The notes beneath the pieces were generated by a model. It worked only from the letters and a program-made list of their open reading frames with translations, was not told where the DNA came from and searched no databases. Below are positions 34,919-43,579 of a stretch of DNA of 64,000 nucleotides, piece by piece. Source of the stretch: Saprospiraceae bacterium. GTDB lineage: Bacteria > Bacteroidota > Bacteroidia > Chitinophagales > Saprospiraceae. Made by a program: the position numbers and the translations under genes. Positions within the stretch are counted from its first letter, which is position 1; each line of letters begins with the position of its first letter. The stretch is taken from contig JAHDEC010000008.1 of NCBI GenBank assembly GCA_020629035.1, positions 1 to 64,000 on the forward strand, in the 5' to 3' direction.

Positions 34919-35155
34919 CTAACCACCACTTACTGGAGGAATAATGGCTAATTCATCCATTTGACTAATTATTTGATCATCTGATGCGATGCTATGATTG
35001 ACGGCTATTTGGTAAGTAGCATACTGGGAAAAAGTAGGGTAGTGTTTATTTAAATAAGCCTTTAATTCGCCAACGGTAGTGAGGTCTTGCTCCTCAATTG
35101 TGAGCAGGGAACTATCCACTATATCTTTAGCAACACCAAAACATTTCAACTTCAT
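34919..35155 (-). CDS. moaD: Molybdopterin synthase sulfur carrier subunit MoaD
   Basis: This is a 78-residue ubiquitin-like sulfur carrier. It starts MKLKCFGVAKDIV and ends with the essential Gly-Gly in IIPPVSGG, which is adenylated by MoeB and converted to a thiocarboxylate. The pattern VGELKAYLNKHYPTF is typical. It sits directly before moaE (one-base gap) and 4 bases after the TauE/SafE gene, so the three form one minus-strand unit. Confidence 0.93.
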   Translation of the reverse strand: MKLKCFGVAKDIVDSSLLTIEEQDLTTVGELKAYLNKHYPTFSQYATYQIAVNHSIASDDQIISQMDELAIIPPVSGG

Positions 35156-35159
35156 CTGA

Positions 35160-35888
35160 TTAAAGTATTAAGTATTTGTAAAGTATCCTAAGAGATACTA
35201 AAAGAATTAAGATTCCAGCCACACGCTTAACCATGCTCGGAGGCAGTTGTTCAATGCTGTATCGACTACCTATTTGCCCACCCAATAATACGGCTACTAA
35301 TAATGGAGCCAAGATTTTTATGTCTACTTGCCAGCCATTTGTATAGCATTGACCTAATAATCCTGCAATCGAATTAACTAAGATAAAAACGGAGGTAGTA
35401 GCAGCAATAACTTTAGGTTTTGCCCAACTTGATAAGTGTAAAACCGGTGATAAAAAGATTCCTCCGCCAATCCCTACAAGACCTGCCAGCAATCCGATTC
35501 CTCCCCCGATACCTGCATTAAAAAGGCTCGATAAGCTTCGTGTTTTTCCGAGACTTAAACCAATCATAAACAAACTAGCTATTAATAAAGTAAAGCCAAG
35601 CATGATAAAAAATACATCCTGACTGAGTTTAAAAGAACCACCCACGAAAGCAAAGGGCACACTCAAAATAACTAAAGGCAAAACCTTTTTTAAGTCCAAT
35701 AAATCATGCTTATAAAACCAGTATATGGAACCAGAAACTACCATAATATTACAGCAAAGCGCCATCATCCGAATATCAATAAAGGCAAAAGGACTAAGCG
35801 CAAATATTGCCAAATAGCTTGATCCTCCGCCAAGGCCAGCAGATGCATAAAGCATGGCAATAATAAAGAAAGCCACAAGGATGAGCAT
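35160..35888 (-). CDS. TauE/SafE family permease in the molybdenum cofactor cluster
   Basis: This is a 242-residue polytopic protein with two homologous halves. They are marked by SAGLGGGSSYLAI near the N-terminus and LLAGLVGIGGGIFLSPV in the middle. The glycine-rich loops are of the type found in TauE/SafE transporters of sulfite, sulfonates or thiosulfate. It is the first gene of the transcript tauE-moaD-moaE (4-base gap to moaD). It might supply sulfur compounds or export sulfite linked to a molybdoenzyme, but no such enzyme gene lies in the window. ATG 35888 is chosen; a TTG at 35903 is also possible. Confidence 0.85.
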   Translation of the reverse strand: MLILVAFFIIAMLYASAGLGGGSSYLAIFALSPFAFIDIRMMALCCNIMVVSGSIYWFYKHDLLDLKKVLPLVILSVPFAFVGGSFKLSQDVFFIMLGFTLLIASLFMIGLSLGKTRSLSSLFNAGIGGGIGLLAGLVGIGGGIFLSPVLHLSSWAKPKVIAATTSVFILVNSIAGLLGQCYTNGWQVDIKILAPLLVAVLLGGQIGSRYSIEQLPPSMVKRVAGILILLVSLRILYKYLIL

Positions 35889-36028
35889 AAACGAAAGACT
35901 CAAATTGGAATTAAGATTAGTCAGTTTGTAAAAGTATCAAATATTTGTGTTGGGTGTTCTGCTTTTGTTAAGCTACTTAATTCTAAAGAATACACTACTT
36001 TTATTAAAAATGAGCATTAGCTAAATAC

Positions 36029-37015
36029 ATGATTGATAATCACGGAAGGAAGATAGACTACTTAAGGCTTGCGATAACAGACAAGTGCAATTTGCGCTGT
36101 TTTTATTGTATGCCTGAAGATGGAATATCTTTTAAGCCGAAGAAAGAGCTATTAAGCTACGAAGAAATTATCCGGCTGATGCATTTACTAGCTTCCGAAG
36201 GCATATCGAAAATTAGGATTACTGGAGGCGAGCCCTTTTTAAGAAAAGACATCATGTATTTGCTCTCAACATTGAGCAAAATACAAGGTATAGACCAAAT
36301 AGCTATTACTACAAATGGTACCTTAACCGAGCCCTATTTAGACGAACTTGTACAGCTAGGGATTCGCTCATTTAATCTCAGTTTAGATAGCATCGATCCT
36401 ACTAGATTTGCAGCAATTACTAGAAGAGATAGTTTTACTAGCGTCTGGAAATGTTACCAATCCATGATCAATCGAGGCTTACAAGTTAAGATTAATTGTG
36501 TGGTGATGGATGGGCAAAACATTGAGGACATTATACCCATGGTCGAACTGGGTAAAACGGATCCAGTAGCTGTTCGTTTTATTGAAGAAATGCCTTTTAA
36601 TGGAGCAGGAAAAAGCTCAGATGAGTTGACTTGGAATTACGTAAAAATCATCCAGCATATTCAACATCATTTCGGGAATATTGTCCGCCTAAAAGATCCG
36701 GCAAATTCCACCTCCATGAACTTTCAAGTGCCTGGATTTACTGGCAGTTTTGGAGTGATACCTGCTTATTCTAGAACTTTTTGTGGGACTTGTAATCGCA
36801 TCCGTTTGACACCCGATGGCACGCTAAAAACTTGTTTATATGACCAAGGCGTCTTTAATGTTCGTGATTTAATTAGAGCAGGTGCCACAGATGCTGAATT
36901 AATCACCGCTGTACAAAATGCCATAGGACATCGAGCCAAAGATGGTTTCGAAGCAGAGCAAAATCGAGATCCCTATAATTTTGTTTCAGAATCAATGGCA
37001 ACCATCGGTGGATAA
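36029..37015 (+). CDS. moaA: GTP 3',8-cyclase MoaA
   Basis: This radical-SAM enzyme converts GTP to 3',8-cyclo-GTP, the first step of molybdenum cofactor synthesis. The 328 residues carry the first cluster motif CNLRCFYCMP (CxxxCxxC), the GGEPFLRKD loop, and the second cluster SRTFCGTCNRIRLTPDG...CLY that binds GTP. The protein ends in the obligatory Gly-Gly (SMATIGG). Its stop codon overlaps the GTG start of moeA. It is divergent from the tauE-moaD-moaE unit. Confidence 0.96.
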   Translation: MIDNHGRKIDYLRLAITDKCNLRCFYCMPEDGISFKPKKELLSYEEIIRLMHLLASEGISKIRITGGEPFLRKDIMYLLSTLSKIQGIDQIAITTNGTLTEPYLDELVQLGIRSFNLSLDSIDPTRFAAITRRDSFTSVWKCYQSMINRGLQVKINCVVMDGQNIEDIIPMVELGKTDPVAVRFIEEMPFNGAGKSSDELTWNYVKIIQHIQHHFGNIVRLKDPANSTSMNFQVPGFTGSFGVIPAYSRTFCGTCNRIRLTPDGTLKTCLYDQGVFNVRDLIRAGATDAELITAVQNAIGHRAKDGFEAEQNRDPYNFVSESMATIGG

Positions 37016-38207
37016 ATTAATCAATGTCTCAGAGGCTATGCAAATCGTCCAAAGCACGGTAAGAAGCTTTGGTGTGGAAGAGGTGTTGTTAAGTCAAAGC
37101 CTGGGTAGAGTGATGGCCAAGGATGGCTTTGCTGACCGTGATTTTCCTCCCTATAATCGCGTCACCATGGATGGTATTGCGATTCACTTTGATGCATTCC
37201 AAGAAGGAAAGAGAAGTTTTATCATTGAGGATTTATGTGCCGCAGGTATGCCTCAGAAATCCCTAAAAAGTAAAGCAGCTTGTCTTGAAGTTATGACTGG
37301 CTGCATTATGCCTCATGGAGCTGATACGGTAATTAGGTATGAAGATATTACCATCGAAAATGGAACAGCAAGCTTGAATATTTCCCAACTAACCCAGGGA
37401 AAGAATATCCACACAAAAGGATTAGATCAGCCAAAAGGAACAGTAGTCCTTCCGAAAGGAACTACGATTGGACCCGCTGAAATAGCTATTGCAGCAAGTA
37501 TAGGTTTGTCTAGAATCGCTGTTCAAAAACTACCTAAGACCATAGTCATTTCGACCGGTGACGAACTCATCAATGTAGAAGAAACACCTCTGCCTCATCA
37601 GATCAGGACATCTAATGTCCATACCATTCAAGGATGTTTGCAAGCCTGGGGATTAGCTTGTGAGAGGACTCACCTCAATGATGATAAAGCAGCTATCAAG
37701 ACCAGTTTACACATGATTTTAAATGAGTACGATTTGGTTATTTTGAGTGGAGGTGTGTCTAAAGGAAAACTAGATTTTATTCCTGAAGTGCTGGATAGCT
37801 TAGGCGTAAAAAAGCACTTTCATAAGGTGAAGCAACGGCCTGGTAAACCATTTTGGTTTGGAGAGGGCGAAACTGCTGTAGTGTTTGCACTGCCTGGAAA
37901 CCCAGTGTCCTCCTTTATGTGTACCGTGAAATACGTACAAGCTTGGTTAAACCAATGTACCGAAAAACCAATAAGTCCGAAGTATGCTAGACTATCTGAA
38001 GAAGTAGTTTTTAGACCAGATTTGACTTATTTTTTGCCAGTTGCTCTAAGTCATTTAGATGATGGAACGGTGGAGGCGAAACCAGAGAGAGGTAATGGCT
38101 CTGGCGATTTAGTGGGTTTGTCTAAAGCTGATGCTTTTTTGGAATTACCAGCAGGTAAAGATGTTTATCAGGCTGGGGAAGTTTTTGAGTATATTTCTTT
38201 TTTGTAG
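37008..38207 (+). CDS. moeA: Molybdopterin molybdenumtransferase MoeA
   Basis: This enzyme inserts molybdate into adenylated molybdopterin. It has 399 residues with the standard blocks PPYNRVTMDGIAI, EVMTGCIMPHGADTVIRYED, VISTGDEL, ILSGGVSKGKLDFIPE and FALPGNPVSSFM. A GTG at 37008 overlaps the end of moaA by 8 bases and gives the normal N-terminus (VDKLINVSEAMQIV). A longer frame from an ATG at 36942 would run deep into moaA and is unlikely. The C-terminal domain IV is complete. No mogA/moaB gene is next to it, so the adenylation step must be supplied elsewhere. Confidence 0.94.
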   Translation: MDKLINVSEAMQIVQSTVRSFGVEEVLLSQSLGRVMAKDGFADRDFPPYNRVTMDGIAIHFDAFQEGKRSFIIEDLCAAGMPQKSLKSKAACLEVMTGCIMPHGADTVIRYEDITIENGTASLNISQLTQGKNIHTKGLDQPKGTVVLPKGTTIGPAEIAIAASIGLSRIAVQKLPKTIVISTGDELINVEETPLPHQIRTSNVHTIQGCLQAWGLACERTHLNDDKAAIKTSLHMILNEYDLVILSGGVSKGKLDFIPEVLDSLGVKKHFHKVKQRPGKPFWFGEGETAVVFALPGNPVSSFMCTVKYVQAWLNQCTEKPISPKYARLSEEVVFRPDLTYFLPVALSHLDDGTVEAKPERGNGSGDLVGLSKADAFLELPAGKDVYQAGEVFEYISFL

Positions 38208-38213
38208 TTAACC

Positions 38214-39356
38214 TTAAGCCATCAAATTTTTCTCAGCTTCTGCGCGTTCGATGGGGTCATTTACATTCGTCATTTTCGAAGGATCCTCGAGTTTTATCAT
38301 TTCGATATCACTATTAATCAGCACTTTTCTTGGGCAAGCATACCCTTGACTCAAAAACTCTAAAAGTACTGGGTAAGCCTGAGGCTCCCAAATGGTAATC
38401 AAAGGTTCTGGAAATTCAGTCTCAGGATTATAAAAGCAAGTGGCTAATTTGGTAGGATTGCGTTGGCTGACTAGTTGCTTCAAGGTAGAAAGATCTAAGT
38501 AAGGTAAATCACAGGCAAGCGTGAGCCAAGCTGCATTGGGTTCTTTTTGGAATGCTGAAAGTAAACCACCAAAAGGACCTAATCCTTCAAACGTATCATA
38601 GATTTTGGTGTGTCTCGATTGGATCAATTCATCTTGATTTTTACGCAATGATATGAATGTTCGATTACAAAATTTTTGTGCTAATTCTGCCTCATATTCA
38701 CGTTGAGCTTTGCCATGATACTCGATACTTCCTTTGTCTTCACCCATGCGTTGGCTTTTGCCGCCGGTCAAGATTAAACCATATAGGGGAGGAATATTCT
38801 CTTGGAACTCCTTAAGTAGAGCATTGGCAATTTTATCGATTTGGTCGATTCTAAAAACTTGGACTTCTGGTTCGTTCGTAAGTTTTTCCATCACAAAATC
38901 GTAAATATCATCTGAAGAACGTTGGAGCAAGATCATACGAACATCCGTCAGTCTATCCGTTTTTTTGGAAAGTGATTCCTTCTTTTTTTCATTGATTAAA
39001 ACGATCTGTTTTGCGCCATTGTAATGGTTTCCATTGACTAGTAAGAGATCAAGATGATTAAAGAATTTTCGGTATTGCTTAGCTTTTGGTTTATCCTCAC
39101 TCGTCCATGCTTGATGGTTTATTTTATCTGTAAACTGTGTGTGATATTTGTGGTCTAAATGACTAGCATCGTGATCTGCGCTGAGGAAACCTATGCTTAA
39201 GATTTTATGTAGTTTTTCAGTTAAATCGTGAGCTAATTGGTCTATGATATCACAGGGTGCTCCGATGATTGACCATTCATTTCTATGATATTCGCCGCCT
39301 TTTGGCTTCGTTAATTGGGCGTGTTTAGTATGTTTTTTATTATCGCTTGATATCAC
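38214..39356 (-). CDS. mobA: MobB-like/MobA fusion, molybdenum cofactor guanylyltransferase
   Basis: This is a 380-residue protein with two parts. Residues 25-175 resemble MobB but the P-loop GxxGxGKT is missing: the expected place reads IIGAPCDIIDQL. Residues 190-375 are MobA, which attaches GMP to molybdopterin. It has LILTGGKSQRMGEDKGSI (GTP loop), FEGLGPFGGLLSAF and LTLACDLPYLD. The start is a GTG at 39356 inside moaC (17-base overlap); no ATG precedes the MobB part. The fusion suggests the bis-MGD or MGD form of the cofactor is made. A MobB part without ATP-binding loop may be a docking domain. Confidence 0.87.
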   Translation of the reverse strand: MISSDNKKHTKHAQLTKPKGGEYHRNEWSIIGAPCDIIDQLAHDLTEKLHKILSIGFLSADHDASHLDHKYHTQFTDKINHQAWTSEDKPKAKQYRKFFNHLDLLLVNGNHYNGAKQIVLINEKKKESLSKKTDRLTDVRMILLQRSSDDIYDFVMEKLTNEPEVQVFRIDQIDKIANALLKEFQENIPPLYGLILTGGKSQRMGEDKGSIEYHGKAQREYEAELAQKFCNRTFISLRKNQDELIQSRHTKIYDTFEGLGPFGGLLSAFQKEPNAAWLTLACDLPYLDLSTLKQLVSQRNPTKLATCFYNPETEFPEPLITIWEPQAYPVLLEFLSQGYACPRKVLINSDIEMIKLEDPSKMTNVNDPIERAEAEKNLMA

Positions 39357-39813
39357 TCTTTCCTCCAGTTTTTTTGATCAATGTAGTTTCTCTTATGCTC
39401 ATGTTTTGGGATATTCCCTTGCACATGTCGTAGATGGTTAGTGCAGCAATGCTAGCCCCTGTGAGCGCTTCCATTTCTACACCTGTTTTCCCTTCTAAAC
39501 TGACTTCGCAGATAATTTCTATTTCGTTTTGTTCATTGATGTGTATATCGATATTGCTTTTTGATATCATCAGTGGATGACATAAAGGAATTAGGTTACT
39601 GGTTTGTTTAGTAGCCATAATACCTGCAAGAATAGCCGTTTGGAAAACGGGTCCTTTTTTAGTTTGAAGTTGCTCGTCACTAAGATGTTGCAAGATGGCT
39701 GGGTCTACACTTACAATGGATCGTGCAACAGCAGTTCGTAAGCTAATTTGCTTGTTCGATACATCTACCATTTTAGGTTTCCCTGAGACATCTAGATGAG
39801 AAAATTTATTCAT
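39340..39813 (-). CDS. moaC: Cyclic pyranopterin monophosphate synthase MoaC
   Basis: This enzyme forms cPMP from the MoaA product. The 157 residues show the family blocks FSHLDVSGKPKMVDVS, LIPLCHPLMIS, EVSLEGKTGVEMEALTG and AALTIYDMCKG with the active-site lysine and aspartate residues. It is the first gene of the minus-strand pair moaC-mobA. It is divergent from the large repeat-protein gene across a 170-base gap. The N-terminal ATG at 39813 is the only good start. Nothing unusual. Confidence 0.95.
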   Translation of the reverse strand: MNKFSHLDVSGKPKMVDVSNKQISLRTAVARSIVSVDPAILQHLSDEQLQTKKGPVFQTAILAGIMATKQTSNLIPLCHPLMISKSNIDIHINEQNEIEIICEVSLEGKTGVEMEALTGASIAALTIYDMCKGISQNMSIRETTLIKKTGGKSDIKR

Positions 39814-39983
39814 AGAAATCGGCTAAAAGTATTTAAGAGCAAGATAGTCATTTATGTTTGTCTAAGTGATGGTGAGCTCATTAAGTAAGCTAATGTTTGA
39901 CAAATTTTATCCTTTTTTAAGGATGGTTTTAGTTTGCCAATGTAGATGATTATATTTAAGCAAGTCATTAATTCAAAAGCGAT

Positions 39984-42900
39984 ATGAATAAGAACATCCT
40001 TGTTTGGGTTTTTTGTTTTGGCAGTATACATCTCTTTGGACAGTCATACATTTGGTCTGAGTTTAATAAAGGTGTGTATGTCAGTGATTATGAACTCAAT
40101 AACAAAAAACTCATTATCCCAAGTCCTTACTTGTTTGAAGGGGATATCGAGTGGGATGATGTTCACCAAGAGTTGTTTACTAAATCAGCTAATAATATTC
40201 GAGTGTTTAACGATCAAGGCGAACTGGAAGACCTATTGTCTGTCCGTTATTTTCAGAATATAAATCATTTCGAAATAGATCCATTAAAACGGATGATTTA
40301 TATGATTGCTGGAGATGACTACTTAATTAGCATGGATTATGAAGGGAATAATCGAGATACCTTGTTGATTGACATTGAAAATTATCATGGAGCTTTAGGT
40401 TATAATCCTCAGTTAAATCAACTCTATTTCGCAACAGGTGAACATGATCAATGGACCTACCATGGCTTTGATATTGAGACTAGGCAGCTGGTTAATATTC
40501 TATTTAGTACCGATGATGCTAGAGGTCTAAATTATGATGCCAGCACCCATAGTATATATTATTCAGATATTGATAACCGGCTAATAAAAAGAAGGCGTTT
40601 ATCGGGTTCAAGTTCGGCTTCCACACTCTACAATTATGAGTCTTCGGGTAGTTTAATTTATAGCTTAGAAGTGGACGGAAAACGTGGCATGCTTTACTTC
40701 CAGCCCTTAAAGAGTAATGATTTGTACTCCTTGGATTTGGTTTCTTACTCAACCACAAAAATGTTTGATTATGAACTCAATATTAATGAGATAGCTCCTG
40801 GAGCAGAAAGCATGTATTTCTTTAATTTTAATTACGCATATCCAAGTATTCACAAGCACGATTATGGGTCTGCAAGTAGCTCAGCATTTATAGAAGGTGC
40901 TGATGATCTTATCTATTTTGGAGTTGATCATTCCAATGATCGATTAATTGGTTCTACTCGTTTTGGTGCTCTCCAAAGTTTTAACTTAAAGGGTGAGTTC
41001 CTTGAAGAACACAAACCGGATGGCTTAGATGAAATCATAGATATTGAATTTGTGGATGGATATTATTATCTAAATGATGGGCGCAACATTTACAAAACGA
41101 ATAGTGATTTTGAAGAGCTAGAAAAACTGGTTCGCCAAACGAATCTATCACCGGATAAAATGGTGTACAATCCAATCGATAACAAACTTTACATTGCTAC
41201 CAAATGGAGTAACCAGATATACCGAATTAATCTAGATGGAAGTGATTATGAACGCTTTTTTAGTATTTCGCCCGAAGATGATGATGGCGAATATGGCTTT
41301 ACCGATATAGCTTATTCAGCATTCACCGATGCTTTTTACCTGACTTGTCGAGGAGAACATCTTTTGGTGAAGATTCCTGGTGATGGGGCAAGTTTTGAGG
41401 TGCTTTATGAAGGCGATTTTAACGACGATTTTTATACACCTATGGTTGATCCCACTGGAAGATATCTTTATTACCAAGCCAGTGATGTAGGATTGTTTTA
41501 CAAGACAGATTTAAGTACTAATCAGCGGACCGTTTTTTACGATGATGATGGTTATAGCTCGCTTACACTGGATGAAAATGGTTCCTTATATGTTTTCAAA
41601 TACAACGATTCCGCTATTTATGCCTTAGATGAAAGTGGAACAACTTTACTATATCAAGATACTATCCGAACTTTAGGCGGCGCATTTATGGTGAGTCAGG
41701 ACAACATTTTAACTGGTTTTTATGGGCAAAACAAAGCGATTCTGTTGGTTGACAGAAATACAGGTCTAGCCGAAGAACATTTATATAGAAATGACAATTA
41801 CTTGCCGTCTTTTTATTACCATGAGCCGAATGGACTGATGTATGGACGTACACACGTAACTTTTAGCGGTTCAGGAATTTTATTGACCAGTTTAAATCCT
41901 GAGACAAACGACATTGAACATTATGCAGATCTAGAAAGCTCGCCAACTGTTTTATTGCCTGATCAAAATACTGCCTTTTACCTAGAAGAGAACTCCAATA
42001 TTTTGGAGGAGAATACAATTATTAAAATTGATTTAACGACTGGTGTTACGGACAGTTTATATGCTTTAACTGGCTTTTCTGACCGCTATACCTCCATGAT
42101 CTTGCACCCCGAGCAAGAACGGATTTATATTAGTTCTCGTAGCGATGAACCCATGATTTCTATAGCGCTAGATGGCGGAGATCGGAGAGTAGAAAATTAT
42201 GAAGAAAATTCGGCTGTATTTTTAGATTACAACCCCGGTGATGGATTGTTTACCATAGATGTAGATTTTAGTGAAAATCTAGTAAAAAGGTGGAACCCAA
42301 ACACCGGAGAAATTAGCTATCACGGCCAGCAAGCCGAAGATCAGTCCAAAAATTGTTTTCATGTAATACCCGAATATTATAATCAATTAGACGAAGATGG
42401 AGATGGTTACTCATTTATTGAAGATTGTGATGACAGTGATGCTGGAATAAACCCAGGAGCAAGCGAAATACCTGATAATGATATTGATGAAAATTGTGAT
42501 GGGATTGTAGAAATTACTGATGAGGACGGAGATGGGATAGGAGTAAACTTTGATTGTGATGATACCAATGCTGAGATAAATCCTTACGCTGAAGAAATTC
42601 CTAATAACGACATAGATGAAGATTGCGATGGGGAAGCTTTGTATATAGATGAGGATGGAGATGGTTTTAATTCAGATGAAGATTGTGACGACACCGACGC
42701 CGGAATAAATCCGGGTCAAGCGGAGATCCCAAATAATGATATAGATGAAAATTGTGATGGAATATTAGAAGGTACAGATGAGGATGGCGATGGTTTTTGG
42801 ATAACAGAAGATTGTAACGACCTAGATCCAACTATAAATCCCAATGCCGAGGAAATCCCTTATAACGGAATTGACGATGACTGTAACGAAGATACACCAG

Positions 42901-43535
42901 ATGATGATTTAGATGGGGACGGCTTTAATATTGATGAGGATTGTGATGACCAAAACGCAGAGGTAAATTCTGGGGCAAGTGAAATTCCATACAACGGTAT
43001 AGATGATGATTGTAATGAAGATACACCTGATGATGATCTAGATGGTGACGGCTTTAATGCCGATGAGGATTGCGAGGATTTGGATCCGGAAATAAATCCT
43101 GGGGAAATGGAAATCCCATATAATGGTATCGACGAGGATTGCAATGAAGATACACCTGATGATGATTTGGATGGTGATGGATTTAATATGGATGAAGATT
43201 GCGATGATCTGAATCCAGATATAAATCCTGATGCCGAAGAAATTATAGGCAATGGTATAGATGAAGATTGTGATGAAATTGATCCACAATGGGATAGCAT
43301 TGAGTGGGAAGGGAAAAGTATCGACATTTATCCGAATCCAGCCGACACGAAAATTTTTATAAAGTCTAGTGAAGCACTAAATGTAATCATCTCTTTGTAT
43401 GACTCCAGTGGCAAAAGCTTGAGCCAAACAAGGGGCCAAGAAATGGATGTTAGCTATTTAGTAAGTGGAATCTATTTCTTGCAAATCAAAGATGATAGCG
43501 GGAACAGCAAGATGTTTAAATGGATAGTTATCTAA
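39984..43535 (+). CDS. Large T9SS-secreted beta-propeller protein with seven MopE-like repeats
   Basis: This is an 1183-residue surface protein. The signal peptide (residues 1-19, ending SIHLFGQ) precedes about 780 residues of beta-propeller-like repeats (LDYNPGDGLFTID, MVYNPIDNKLYIATKWSNQIYRINLDG and similar; NHL/6-bladed type). Residues about 803-1098 are seven tandem acidic repeats of about 42 residues. Each repeat has DEDGDGF, an EDCDD with two Cys per unit, an INP turn and IDENCDG. A T9SS sorting domain ends the protein (SIDIYPNPADTKIFI, VSGIYFLQIKDD). The repeats match the MopE-type putative metal-binding motif and would bind Ca or Cu. The next gene is an outer-membrane barrel 44 bases away, perhaps a partner. 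The binding target is unknown. Confidence 0.85.
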   Translation: MNKNILVWVFCFGSIHLFGQSYIWSEFNKGVYVSDYELNNKKLIIPSPYLFEGDIEWDDVHQELFTKSANNIRVFNDQGELEDLLSVRYFQNINHFEIDPLKRMIYMIAGDDYLISMDYEGNNRDTLLIDIENYHGALGYNPQLNQLYFATGEHDQWTYHGFDIETRQLVNILFSTDDARGLNYDASTHSIYYSDIDNRLIKRRRLSGSSSASTLYNYESSGSLIYSLEVDGKRGMLYFQPLKSNDLYSLDLVSYSTTKMFDYELNINEIAPGAESMYFFNFNYAYPSIHKHDYGSASSSAFIEGADDLIYFGVDHSNDRLIGSTRFGALQSFNLKGEFLEEHKPDGLDEIIDIEFVDGYYYLNDGRNIYKTNSDFEELEKLVRQTNLSPDKMVYNPIDNKLYIATKWSNQIYRINLDGSDYERFFSISPEDDDGEYGFTDIAYSAFTDAFYLTCRGEHLLVKIPGDGASFEVLYEGDFNDDFYTPMVDPTGRYLYYQASDVGLFYKTDLSTNQRTVFYDDDGYSSLTLDENGSLYVFKYNDSAIYALDESGTTLLYQDTIRTLGGAFMVSQDNILTGFYGQNKAILLVDRNTGLAEEHLYRNDNYLPSFYYHEPNGLMYGRTHVTFSGSGILLTSLNPETNDIEHYADLESSPTVLLPDQNTAFYLEENSNILEENTIIKIDLTTGVTDSLYALTGFSDRYTSMILHPEQERIYISSRSDEPMISIALDGGDRRVENYEENSAVFLDYNPGDGLFTIDVDFSENLVKRWNPNTGEISYHGQQAEDQSKNCFHVIPEYYNQLDEDGDGYSFIEDCDDSDAGINPGASEIPDNDIDENCDGIVEITDEDGDGIGVNFDCDDTNAEINPYAEEIPNNDIDEDCDGEALYIDEDGDGFNSDEDCDDTDAGINPGQAEIPNNDIDENCDGILEGTDEDGDGFWITEDCNDLDPTINPNAEEIPYNGIDDDCNEDTPDDDLDGDGFNIDEDCDDQNAEVNSGASEIPYNGIDDDCNEDTPDDDLDGDGFNADEDCEDLDPEINPGEMEIPYNGIDEDCNEDTPDDDLDGDGFNMDEDCDDLNPDINPDAEEIIGNGIDEDCDEIDPQWDSIEWEGKSIDIYPNPADTKIFIKSSEALNVIISLYDSSGKSLSQTRGQEMDVSYLVSGIYFLQIKDDSGNSKMFKWIVI
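42390..43277 (+). repeat. Seven in-frame MopE-like acidic repeats
   Basis: Seven units of about 127 bp each encode DxDGDGF...EDCDD...INP..EEIP.N.IDE.C. The last four units share a linker EDTPDD and are closer to each other than to the first three, which suggests recent duplication at the 3' end. Codon differences between units show selection at protein level. Confidence 0.9.
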
Positions 43536-43579
43536 GGCTATGGAGGTCTAGTAAGACCTTATTTAAAAATTATGTAAAG

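Noticed and set aside
42860-43327. 155-residue Ser/Pro-rich minus-strand ORF
   Set aside because: It is the antisense shadow of the acidic MopE repeats; its composition mirrors GAT/GAA-rich codons of the real gene.
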